A stretch of 12,581 nucleotides of DNA from NCBI GenBank assembly GCA_028691175.1, contig JAQUZU010000029.1, positions 1 to 12,581 of the forward strand, read 5' to 3'. Of this stretch, positions 1 through 6,104 are shown piece after piece. A program made the position numbers and the translations under genes. Origin of the DNA: Candidatus Kapaibacterium sp. (GTDB taxonomy: Bacteria > Bacteroidota > Ignavibacteria > Kapaibacteriales > UBA2268). Under the pieces are notes generated by a model. That model was not told the DNA's origin. It saw only the letters and a program-made list of their open reading frames with translations, and did not search any database. Numbering within the stretch: position 1 is the first letter of the stretch; each line of letters opens with the position of its first letter.

Positions 1-1545
1 CAGGTCGATGCATCTGCCGGAGTGAAGAACTGGAAATTCTCGTTTATGCGAGGTTCGAATATATATGAGCAGTCCGGCGACGAAATTCCGGATCGAATAG
101 TGCTGCCCACTGCCGACTTGATGAGCGACGAAATTGATTCGCTAAATGGCGAATTTGCGTATTTGCTGAGCGTTACGGACAATAAAGAAAAAACTGTCGT
201 GGCGGAGCATAAAGTTGATTTTAAAAGTAATAATTATTCGTTGCATTCGTCGATTGACGGGTATGGAATAGATGTAACTTCCGGCGGAGCACAGTTTAAA
301 AAGACAAATATTCAACTTCTGCGAAGGATTTCGTCCGATGTTCGCCCGCTATTAAATTATGTATTTTTTGAGACAAACAAGTCGAGCGTTCCGGTGCGAT
401 ATAAATCGTTGAAACGCGATGAAACATATTCTTTCGAAGAGGCCGGCTTAAGAGGCGAAGATGCTTTGCAGACTTATCGAAATTTATTGAATATTCTTGG
501 CAAACGCATGCGGGAGCACCCCGAGACGACGATTACACTAAACGGTTATGTCTCGAACCTTTCCGGCGAACTTGGAAATCTTGAACTTGCACGTGCCCGG
601 GCGGAGAGCATTCAAAAGTACCTCGCGGAGGCGTGGCGGATTGATCCGTCGCGTGTAAGTATCGGGCAAAATGTTAGGCCCTCGGGTTTGCCGATTTTGC
701 AGAGTTTTCCCGGAATTGAAAAGCATGATATAGAATCTGCGGAGGAAAATCAGCGTGTAGAGGTTATTCCTGATGCAAAAAGTCAGTTTTTGCTCGACCC
801 GGTTGTAACGAAAGATACGTCGAACCAGGTCTTTCCGATGCGTTTTGTTTTCAAGCCGGAAGTAAAAACTTCCGGACAACAATTTGAATGGCAACTGAAA
901 ATTTCGCAGAACGACAATTTTTTTGCAAGATATAATGGCGATTCAAAATTACCGGATTCACTCGAATTGCAGTTGAAAGACCGCGAAGCCGAGATGATCG
1001 ACAAAGGCGGAAATCTTGTATATGATTTCACTGTGCAGGACGAATTTGGCTTGCGTTGCCATAATATTGGCGAAGTGAATGTAGAACTGATGAAAATTGA
1101 CTCGTCGATTAACAAATTCAATTTGATTTTGTTCGATTATGAAAGTGCCGATATCGGGCAGAAAAACAAGCAGATTATTGAAATGATTAATAAGGCGGTT
1201 ACGAGCAATGCAATGGTTTCAATAATCGGATATACAGATCAACTTGGCGAGGCGGGTACTAACAGAGTGCTGTCGAAACGGCGTGCATTAATGACCGCAA
1301 AAGAAATTTTTGCCGATGAAAATCTTGCACCCGATGACGCTCTGCCAATAAATGATGCCGAGATAACTGCGGTTTTAGGAAAAAAATATTACCAACAGTT
1401 ACCCCGAAACAAAGAGATTACGGACGTGAAATTAACGGCCTACGGAGTCGGCGAAGATGCTTTGCTGTATGACAATTCTACTCCGGAAGGCAGATTTTAT
1501 TGCCGAACAGTTACTATAGAAGTGATCAATTCGCAACAATATTAG
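1..1545 (+). CDS. Tandem OmpA-domain outer-membrane protein, 5' end outside the window
   Basis: The reading frame is open from base 1, so the start lies upstream. The GTG at 22 is not the true start, because the residues before it continue the same fold. Numbering from base 22, the visible part has an Ig-like beta segment (about 1-70), OmpA-like domain 1 (about 112-250, opening LNYVFFE), a second Ig-like segment (about 272-345) and OmpA-like domain 2 (about 365-503). Domain 2 keeps the peptidoglycan-binding pattern: GYTD with Asp406, LSKRRA with Arg421, and a closing YDNSTPEGR. Domain 1 keeps Arg193 but has Ser178 where the Asp should be. Known OmpA domains bind the diaminopimelate of peptidoglycan, so domain 2 is probably the active anchor. 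Domain 2 also carries an extra stretch of roughly 30 residues (about 432-465). The same layout occurs in the gene at 6105-8261. By analogy, the missing N-terminus may hold a signal peptide and a beta-barrel or further repeats. Probably the first gene of an operon with the symporter. Confidence 0.85.
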   Translation, partial: QVDASAGVKNWKFSFMRGSNIYEQSGDEIPDRIVLPTADLMSDEIDSLNGEFAYLLSVTDNKEKTVVAEHKVDFKSNNYSLHSSIDGYGIDVTSGGAQFKKTNIQLLRRISSDVRPLLNYVFFETNKSSVPVRYKSLKRDETYSFEEAGLRGEDALQTYRNLLNILGKRMREHPETTITLNGYVSNLSGELGNLELARARAESIQKYLAEAWRIDPSRVSIGQNVRPSGLPILQSFPGIEKHDIESAEENQRVEVIPDAKSQFLLDPVVTKDTSNQVFPMRFVFKPEVKTSGQQFEWQLKISQNDNFFARYNGDSKLPDSLELQLKDREAEMIDKGGNLVYDFTVQDEFGLRCHNIGEVNVELMKIDSSINKFNLILFDYESADIGQKNKQIIEMINKAVTSNAMVSIIGYTDQLGEAGTNRVLSKRRALMTAKEIFADENLAPDDALPINDAEITAVLGKKYYQQLPRNKEITDVKLTAYGVGEDALLYDNSTPEGRFYCRTVTIEVINSQQY

Positions 1546-1552
1546 AAGGTGG
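1546..1552 (+). promoter_or_regulatory. Ribosome binding site of the symporter gene
   Basis: AAGGTGG is one base from the ideal AAGGAGG. It lies just after the stop of the OmpA gene and ends 3 bases before the ATG at 1556. It is one of the few clear Shine-Dalgarno sites here and supports that start. Confidence 0.5.
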
Positions 1553-1555
1553 AAA

Positions 1556-2902
1556 ATGGAAGAAATACTTGTGCGTATTTCCGACATCATGTGGGGATTA
1601 CCAATGATTTTAGTTCTTATAGGGACGCATTTGTACCTGACTTTCAGAACAAAATTCATGCAACGGCATATATTTAAGGGAGTGATGCTTCCATTCAAAG
1701 GTAGCAGTACTGCCGGAGGTGATGTCTCGCCATTTGGTGCACTGACGATTGCTTTGGCGGCCACCCTCGGAACCGGAAATATTGTCGGAGTGGCAACTGC
1801 TGTAGCAATCGGAGGTCCCGGAGCCGTGTTTTGGATGTGGATAACCGGTGTTTTGGGTCTTGCAACCAAATATTCCGAAGGATTATTGGCGGTGAAATAT
1901 CGTGTGCGTAATTCTGATGGCAGTTATTCCGGTGGGCCGATGTATACTCTGGAACGCGGTCTGAAACTTAAATGGTTGGCTGTGTTGTTTGCTGTTTTTA
2001 CTGTGCTTGCGTCTTTCGGTATCGGAAATACGGTTCAGTCGAACAGTATTGCAACTTTGCTTAGTGCAAGTTATTCATTGCCTACGTGGGTAACCGGATT
2101 GATTTTGACATTTCTGACTGCTTTGGTTATAATCGGCGGAATTCGATCAATTGCACGAGTATGCGTTTACTTTGTGCCGATTTTTGCCGGTCTTTATATA
2201 TTGGGTGGCTTATATATCTTGGCGATAGGTTATGAAACTCTTCCGCATACAATTTCTTTGATTGTTTCGTCTGCATTTACCGGACATGCCGCAGTAGGTG
2301 GATTTTTAGGTGCAGCCTTGATGCAGACAATGCGTATAGGTATTGCTCGCGGATTATTCTCTAACGAATCCGGAATGGGTAGTGCTCCGATTGTTGCAGC
2401 AGTGGCAAAAACGCCTAATTCTGTGCAGCAGGGCTTGGTATCGGCTTCCGGAACATTTTGGGATACAATAGTTGTGTGTGCAATAACCGGCTTGATTGTA
2501 GTAAATTCGGGCGAATGGGCGAGTGGCTATGACGGATCGGTATTGACACGCGTTGCCTTTGAGAAAATACCGGTAGTCGGTCCGTTTGTTGTTGAATTCG
2601 GGTTGCTTACTTTTGTGTTCTCTACCATTATTGGCTGGTATTGCTATGGCGAAAAATCGATTTCATATCTGTTAGGACCAAAAGTGGTGCTGGCGTACAA
2701 AATTGCTTGGGTCGCGCTTGTATATGTCGGAGCGACCGTTTCGCTAAAGGCTGTATGGAGTTTCGCAGATATTGCCAACGGGCTGATGGTATTGCCTAAT
2801 GTGGTAGCACTATGGGGATTAACGAAAATAATATCAAAAGAAACGGATAAATATTTAGGTAATAAATGCAATTTGAATAATATTGACGAAGATATACAAT
2901 GA
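1556..2902 (+). CDS. Sodium:alanine/glycine symporter, AGCS family
   Basis: An inner-membrane carrier of 448 residues, the usual AGCS length, expected to import alanine, glycine or a related amino acid with Na+. The N-terminal half holds the family core GTGNIVGVATA (72-82), followed by GGPGAVFWMW (86-95) and ATKYSEGLLAVKYR (103-116). The second hallmark is RGLFSNESGMGSAP (265-278), then QQGLVSASGTFWDT (291-304). Long hydrophobic segments run through the whole chain, as expected for about ten or eleven membrane helices. It starts 10 bases after the tandem-OmpA gene behind AAGGTGG, and its TGA overlaps the ATG of truA, so the three are probably co-transcribed. The family assignment is firm. The exact substrate (alanine, glycine or D-alanine) cannot be read from the sequence. 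Confidence 0.95.
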   Translation: MEEILVRISDIMWGLPMILVLIGTHLYLTFRTKFMQRHIFKGVMLPFKGSSTAGGDVSPFGALTIALAATLGTGNIVGVATAVAIGGPGAVFWMWITGVLGLATKYSEGLLAVKYRVRNSDGSYSGGPMYTLERGLKLKWLAVLFAVFTVLASFGIGNTVQSNSIATLLSASYSLPTWVTGLILTFLTALVIIGGIRSIARVCVYFVPIFAGLYILGGLYILAIGYETLPHTISLIVSSAFTGHAAVGGFLGAALMQTMRIGIARGLFSNESGMGSAPIVAAVAKTPNSVQQGLVSASGTFWDTIVVCAITGLIVVNSGEWASGYDGSVLTRVAFEKIPVVGPFVVEFGLLTFVFSTIIGWYCYGEKSISYLLGPKVVLAYKIAWVALVYVGATVSLKAVWSFADIANGLMVLPNVVALWGLTKIISKETDKYLGNKCNLNNIDEDIQ

Positions 2903-3672
2903 AAAATACAGCTCTACTAATAGAATACGACGGTACTGAGTTCGGTGGCTGGCAGATTCAGCCGAATGCACCGACGATACAGGAAAAAATTCAGAATGCG
3001 TTCCTCGCACTGACCGGAAAGCCGTGTAATTTAATTGGAGCAGGACGAACCGATGCCGGAGTACACGCGGCGGGGCAGGTGGCAAATGTGCTTCTTGATG
3101 ATGATTTTCCGATTCCTGATGAAAAAATTGCAATCGCTTTGAATACAAAAATGCCTGACGGAATCCGGATTAAGAAAGTGGCACGAGTACCGGAAGATTT
3201 CCACGCGCGCTATGACGCTGTTGCACGCGAATATGAGTATTCGTTTCATACTGATGATAGTGTGTTTTATCGCAATTTCTCGACTTACTTCAAGTACCCG
3301 ATTGATGAAGATTTGCTTTTCACGATCGCAAACCTGTTTATTGGCGAGCATGATTTTACTTCGTTTTCGAAAAATAATCCGGCTACGAAATCTCATGTCT
3401 GCAGAGTAGAAAAATGCGAGTGGCAGAAGACAGACGCCGATAAATATAAACTGACTATTCGGGCAAACAGATTTGTCTATGGAATGGTGCGGTCGATTGT
3501 CGGAGCGATGCTTGAAGTTGCAGCGGAAAGAAAATTTCCGACCGATTTGATTTTCTGTTTGCAGAATCCGGGTCGCGAAAATTATATAAAACTCGCTCCG
3601 CCAAACGGACTTGTTTTACGAAAAGTATCCTATAAACAGGAAATCTTCAAAAAAATTTACAAAAGCAAATAA
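2899..3672 (+). CDS. truA: tRNA pseudouridine(38-40) synthase TruA
   Basis: Cytoplasmic enzyme that converts uridines 38-40 in the anticodon stem-loop of many tRNAs to pseudouridine. At 257 residues it has the normal length. The opening IEYDGTEFGGWQIQP (8-22) is typical. The catalytic loop GAGRTDAGVHA (47-57) contains the essential Asp52. FHARYDAVAREYEY (101-114), ANRFVYGMVRSIVG (189-202) and the closing APPNGLVLRKV (233-243) are all conserved family blocks. All catalytic elements are intact. The ATG overlaps the symporter stop as ATGA, which suggests translational coupling. An 80-base gap with its own promoter follows, so the operon probably ends here, although no hairpin terminator is visible after the stop. 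Confidence 0.96.
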   Translation: MKNTALLIEYDGTEFGGWQIQPNAPTIQEKIQNAFLALTGKPCNLIGAGRTDAGVHAAGQVANVLLDDDFPIPDEKIAIALNTKMPDGIRIKKVARVPEDFHARYDAVAREYEYSFHTDDSVFYRNFSTYFKYPIDEDLLFTIANLFIGEHDFTSFSKNNPATKSHVCRVEKCEWQKTDADKYKLTIRANRFVYGMVRSIVGAMLEVAAERKFPTDLIFCLQNPGRENYIKLAPPNGLVLRKVSYKQEIFKKIYKSK

Positions 3673-3685
3673 TCGTAATATTTTA

Positions 3686-3717
3686 TTTTGAAAGAAATAT
3701 AAATTATGGTAATTTTG
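3686..3717 (+). promoter_or_regulatory. Bacteroidetes-type promoter for the acidic-protein gene
   Basis: TTTTG at 3686-3690 is followed by exactly 19 bases and then TAATTTTG at 3710-3717. This matches the known Bacteroidetes primary-sigma consensus (a -33 TTTG or TTG, 19-21 bases, a -7 TAnnTTTG) at every fixed position. Transcription would start around 3722-3725, giving a leader of about 30 bases before the ATG at 3753. It is the best promoter in the window and the best single clue to the lineage. Confidence 0.7.
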
Positions 3718-3752
3718 CGGTCTGATATTAGTTCAATTTATGGTTTTATGAG

Positions 3753-4133
3753 ATGAATATTGATTTACTAAATATTTCTGAAGGTGAGAAAAACTCCGAA
3801 ATTGTTCCGGAGAATTTTACCGGTAAAAGTGTAGTAGAATGGATGGAAATTCTGTTTCCGAAGAATTTTGTCGGTTCACTAAATGCCGGCAAGAAAAAAA
3901 CTGTCGAGGAAGAGGACGATTTTTTTGATGAAGACGACCTCGATGAGTTTAATACAGATGACGACGAAGATGAGGACGAATGGGAAGAAGACCTCGAATG
4001 GGAAGAAGAAGATTGGGATGATGAGGATATAATCGACGAAGAAGAGTTATATAAGAATGACGATAAATTCGACTTCGATGACCTCAAAGACTTCGACGAC
4101 GACGATGATTTGTTTGTCGACGAAAATTTTTAA
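3753..4133 (+). CDS. Small protein with a highly acidic C-terminal tail, function unknown
   Basis: I do not recognise this 126-residue protein. It has two parts. Residues 1-50 have ordinary composition and may form a small folded or binding element, with the segment SVVEWMEILFPKNFVG at 26-41. A short basic patch GKKKT (46-50) follows. From 51 to the end, 48 of 76 residues are Asp or Glu, broken mainly by Phe, Trp and Leu (for example EWEEED and DDLKDFDDDDD). There is no signal peptide or membrane segment, so it is probably cytoplasmic. Upstream ATGs at 3739 and 3747 run into stops within a few codons, so 3753 is the only sensible start; Shine-Dalgarno pairing is weak. It has its own promoter and terminator, so it is a single-gene unit. 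Acidic tails of this kind are known in RNA polymerase delta subunits, histone-chaperone-like proteins and DNA mimics, but the N-terminus shows no HARE-HTH domain. Any of these roles would be a guess. The coding call rests on the regulatory context and the unbroken frame. Confidence 0.75.
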   Translation: MNIDLLNISEGEKNSEIVPENFTGKSVVEWMEILFPKNFVGSLNAGKKKTVEEEDDFFDEDDLDEFNTDDDEDEDEWEEDLEWEEEDWDDEDIIDEEELYKNDDKFDFDDLKDFDDDDDLFVDENF

Positions 4134-4149
4134 GATAAAAATTTATATT

Positions 4150-4190
4150 CACTCTGCTTTGCACGTTTGATATGCAAGGCAGGGTGTTTT
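4150..4190 (+). terminator. Rho-independent terminator after the acidic-protein gene
   Basis: CACTCTGCTTTGCA (4150-4163) pairs with TGCAAGGCAGGGTG (4173-4186) over 14 positions, two of them G-U. The loop is 9 bases and the hairpin is followed directly by TTTT. The G-U pairs make it a strong hairpin only on the + strand. It begins 16 bases after the acidic gene's stop and ends 14 bases before the glycosyltransferase start. Confidence 0.8.
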
Positions 4191-4204
4191 GTATATAACA
4201 TAAT

Positions 4205-5533
4205 ATGAAAAATCTGCTTATAGTTGCGTATTATTTTCCGCCGTCGGGCGGTCCCGGCGTGCAGCGTGTGCTGAAACATACGAAGTATCTGCGTGAGTTC
4301 GGCTGGAATCCGATTATTCTCACGGTAGAGAACGGGCAGTTTCCGGCACGCGACGAGACGCTTTTTGCGCAAATTCCGAAAGATGTGCGGGTAATTCGCA
4401 CGCATATTTTCGAGCCTTATGACCTGTATCGCAAGCTTACCGGCAAAAAACCCGGCACTGCTATTGACGTAAATACGATTAAAAAAGATAACAATTCACT
4501 GAGCCTGAAAGAGCGAATTGCAGAGTTCATTCGTGCGACGTTTTTTATTCCGGATGCGCGTATCGGCTGGTTTCGTTCGGCAATTACTGCGATTGACCAA
4601 CTGATGAAGGAGACGCAAATTGACGCGGTTTATAGTTCGTCTCCTCCATATACTTGCTCGATAATTGCTCGCTATGCCAAGAGAAAGTATAATTTGCCAT
4701 GGATTGCCGGATTTCGCGATCCGTGGACGGGATTTATTTCCTCGCCTAAGCGCTGGTTTTTGCCACGTGCGATAGATAAAGGAATGGAATTTTCCGTATT
4801 TAACGAAGCAGACGCAGTCGAATGTGCCTGGGTCGGAATTATCAAGGATGCGATGGGAAAATATCCGAAACTCGACAGAAAGAAATTTTTCCACGTGCCG
4901 AACGGTTTCGATTCCGATGATTTTCCGAAGCAGAAATTCGAGAAGAACGAGAAATTTACCGTTACTTATACCGGCTCGCTCTATGGCAGACGCAATCCGG
5001 AAGCATTTTTTGCCGCGGTGCAGCAACTGATTGATGAAAAAGTTTTTTCGGCTGATGATATTAAATTACGCTTTGTTGGGCGATTTGGTGCAGAAGTTGA
5101 GCAAATGTACAGAAATGTATCTTTCCCGCAGGCGATTGAAACTGTTGCTTATGTGCCGCACGAAAAGAGCATAGAATATTTGATTAAAAGCGACGCTTTG
5201 CTGCTGATTGTAGATGAATCGAAGGAGAGCGAGGAAATTGTGCCGGGCAAAGTATATGAGTATGTCGGCGTTCGGCGCCCGATTATTGCTGTCGCTCCGC
5301 ATGGAAGCGCTATCGAAGCGTTGATGAATGAAACGCAGTGTGGACGGGTGGCGCATCAATCTGAAGTTGCGAAAATTGCTGAAATTATTAAAGCGTATTA
5401 TCTTTTTAGCAAGGAAAATGACCCTAAATATTTCTCGCCAAATCTTGATGCCGTGAACCAATACGAGCGAAAAAATGCCGCGAAAATGTTAGCTGAACTC
5501 TTGGAAACGAAGTTATATGACAAGCGCAAATAA
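4205..5533 (+). CDS. Glycosyltransferase, GT4 family
   Basis: A 442-residue GT-B enzyme, probably acting on the cytoplasmic face of the membrane to add a sugar from a nucleotide-sugar donor to a lipid-linked or surface glycan. The N-terminal acceptor domain opens with YYFPPSGGPGVQR (9-21), then SSSPPYTCSIIAR (144-156) and GFRDPWTG (169-176), all typical of this subfamily. The linker has HVPNGFDSDDF (230-240). The C-terminal donor domain has YTGSLYGRRNPEAFF (255-269), LRFVGRFG (288-295) and the nucleotide-sugar region EEIVPGKVYEYVGVRRPII (343-361). No membrane segment is evident. Donor and acceptor cannot be told from the sequence. It overlaps the HAD gene by 17 bases. No Shine-Dalgarno site is seen, and a terminator hairpin ends 14 bases before the ATG, so how it is transcribed is unclear. 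Confidence 0.92.
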   Translation: MKNLLIVAYYFPPSGGPGVQRVLKHTKYLREFGWNPIILTVENGQFPARDETLFAQIPKDVRVIRTHIFEPYDLYRKLTGKKPGTAIDVNTIKKDNNSLSLKERIAEFIRATFFIPDARIGWFRSAITAIDQLMKETQIDAVYSSSPPYTCSIIARYAKRKYNLPWIAGFRDPWTGFISSPKRWFLPRAIDKGMEFSVFNEADAVECAWVGIIKDAMGKYPKLDRKKFFHVPNGFDSDDFPKQKFEKNEKFTVTYTGSLYGRRNPEAFFAAVQQLIDEKVFSADDIKLRFVGRFGAEVEQMYRNVSFPQAIETVAYVPHEKSIEYLIKSDALLLIVDESKESEEIVPGKVYEYVGVRRPIIAVAPHGSAIEALMNETQCGRVAHQSEVAKIAEIIKAYYLFSKENDPKYFSPNLDAVNQYERKNAAKMLAELLETKLYDKRK

Positions 5534-6050
5534 AATAGTGCTGTTTGACCGCGACGGCGTGGTGAATATTCGCCCGGTGGGCGAGTATGTAACGGATTTT
5601 GCCGATTTTCGCTTCTGCGAAGATTTCTTGCGTTTTTTTGCATATATTAAATCTCGCGGTTATCTTGCGATTTTAGTCTCTAATCAGCAATGTGTCGGCA
5701 AAGGACTTGCCACAGCGGAAGATGTAGAGGGACTTCACAAAAATATGCAGGCAGAACTCGCAAAGCGCTGCGCCACGAATTTCGACGGGATATTTTGGTG
5801 TGGCGATTTGAAAAGTGCGAACTCGCCACGTCGCAAGCCTAATCCCGGAATGCTCCTCGAAGCAACCGAAAAATTCTCCGCAGAGAAACAGAAAACGTTT
5901 ATGATCGGGGACAGCATGTCCGATATCGAAGCCGGCACTCGTGCCGGGCTGCGCACAATTTTAGTCGGAAATACTCCAATAACCGGAAATTATAAGCCGG
6001 ATTACATTTTTCCGAACTTGGATTCGCCCGCGTTGCTGAAATTGTTTTAA
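5517..6050 (+). CDS. HAD-IIIA family phosphatase, GmhB-like but without the zinc loop
   Basis: A 177-residue cytoplasmic phosphatase with all four HAD motifs. Motif I is FDRDGVVN with Asp11 (nucleophile) and Asp13; motif II is VSNQQCVGKG (54-63, Ser55); motif III is RRKPNPGML (105-113, Lys107); motif IV is MIGDSMSDIEAG (129-140, Asp132 and Asp136). The sequence style and length fit the heptose-1,7-bisphosphate 7-phosphatase (GmhB) / histidinol-phosphatase group, which removes a phosphate from a sugar or histidinol phosphate. That group normally has a Cys/His zinc-binding loop before motif III. Here only Cys95 remains of that pattern, so the substrate may differ. The ATG lies inside the end of the glycosyltransferase gene (17-base overlap), so the two are probably translated together. 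This points to sugar-phosphate work for glycan synthesis. The family is firm, the substrate is not. Confidence 0.85.
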   Translation: MTSANKIVLFDRDGVVNIRPVGEYVTDFADFRFCEDFLRFFAYIKSRGYLAILVSNQQCVGKGLATAEDVEGLHKNMQAELAKRCATNFDGIFWCGDLKSANSPRRKPNPGMLLEATEKFSAEKQKTFMIGDSMSDIEAGTRAGLRTILVGNTPITGNYKPDYIFPNLDSPALLKLF

Positions 6051-6052
6051 AA

Positions 6053-6087
6053 AAAACGTCCGCCTTCATTTCGAAAGCGGACGTTTT
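6053..6087. terminator. Bidirectional terminator between convergent genes
   Basis: AAAACGTCCGC (6053-6063) and GCGGACGTTTT (6077-6087) form a perfect 11-base stem with a 13-base loop. T's follow on the + strand, and a run of A's (6049-6056) supplies the U-tract on the - strand. It lies between the HAD stop (6050) and the OmpA stop (6105) and can end transcription from both sides. Confidence 0.85.
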
Positions 6088-6104
6088 GCTATAGAATTTG
6101 CGAG

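Noticed and set aside
22..24. GTG at 22 as the true start of the first gene
   Set aside because: The frame is open upstream to base 1. The residues around it (AGVKNWKFSF) match the middle of an Ig-like domain in the paralogue (AGFKDWRVNV).
3746..4087. A Ser-rich open frame on the - strand opposite the acidic gene
   Set aside because: Long runs of Asp/Glu codons read as Ser codons on the other strand. There is no promoter or ribosome site, and the + strand has both promoter and terminator.
3905..4125. GAC/GAA/GAT-rich stretch as a tandem DNA repeat
   Set aside because: No fixed repeat unit is seen. The low complexity follows from the acidic codons, interrupted by Phe, Trp and Leu codons in frame.
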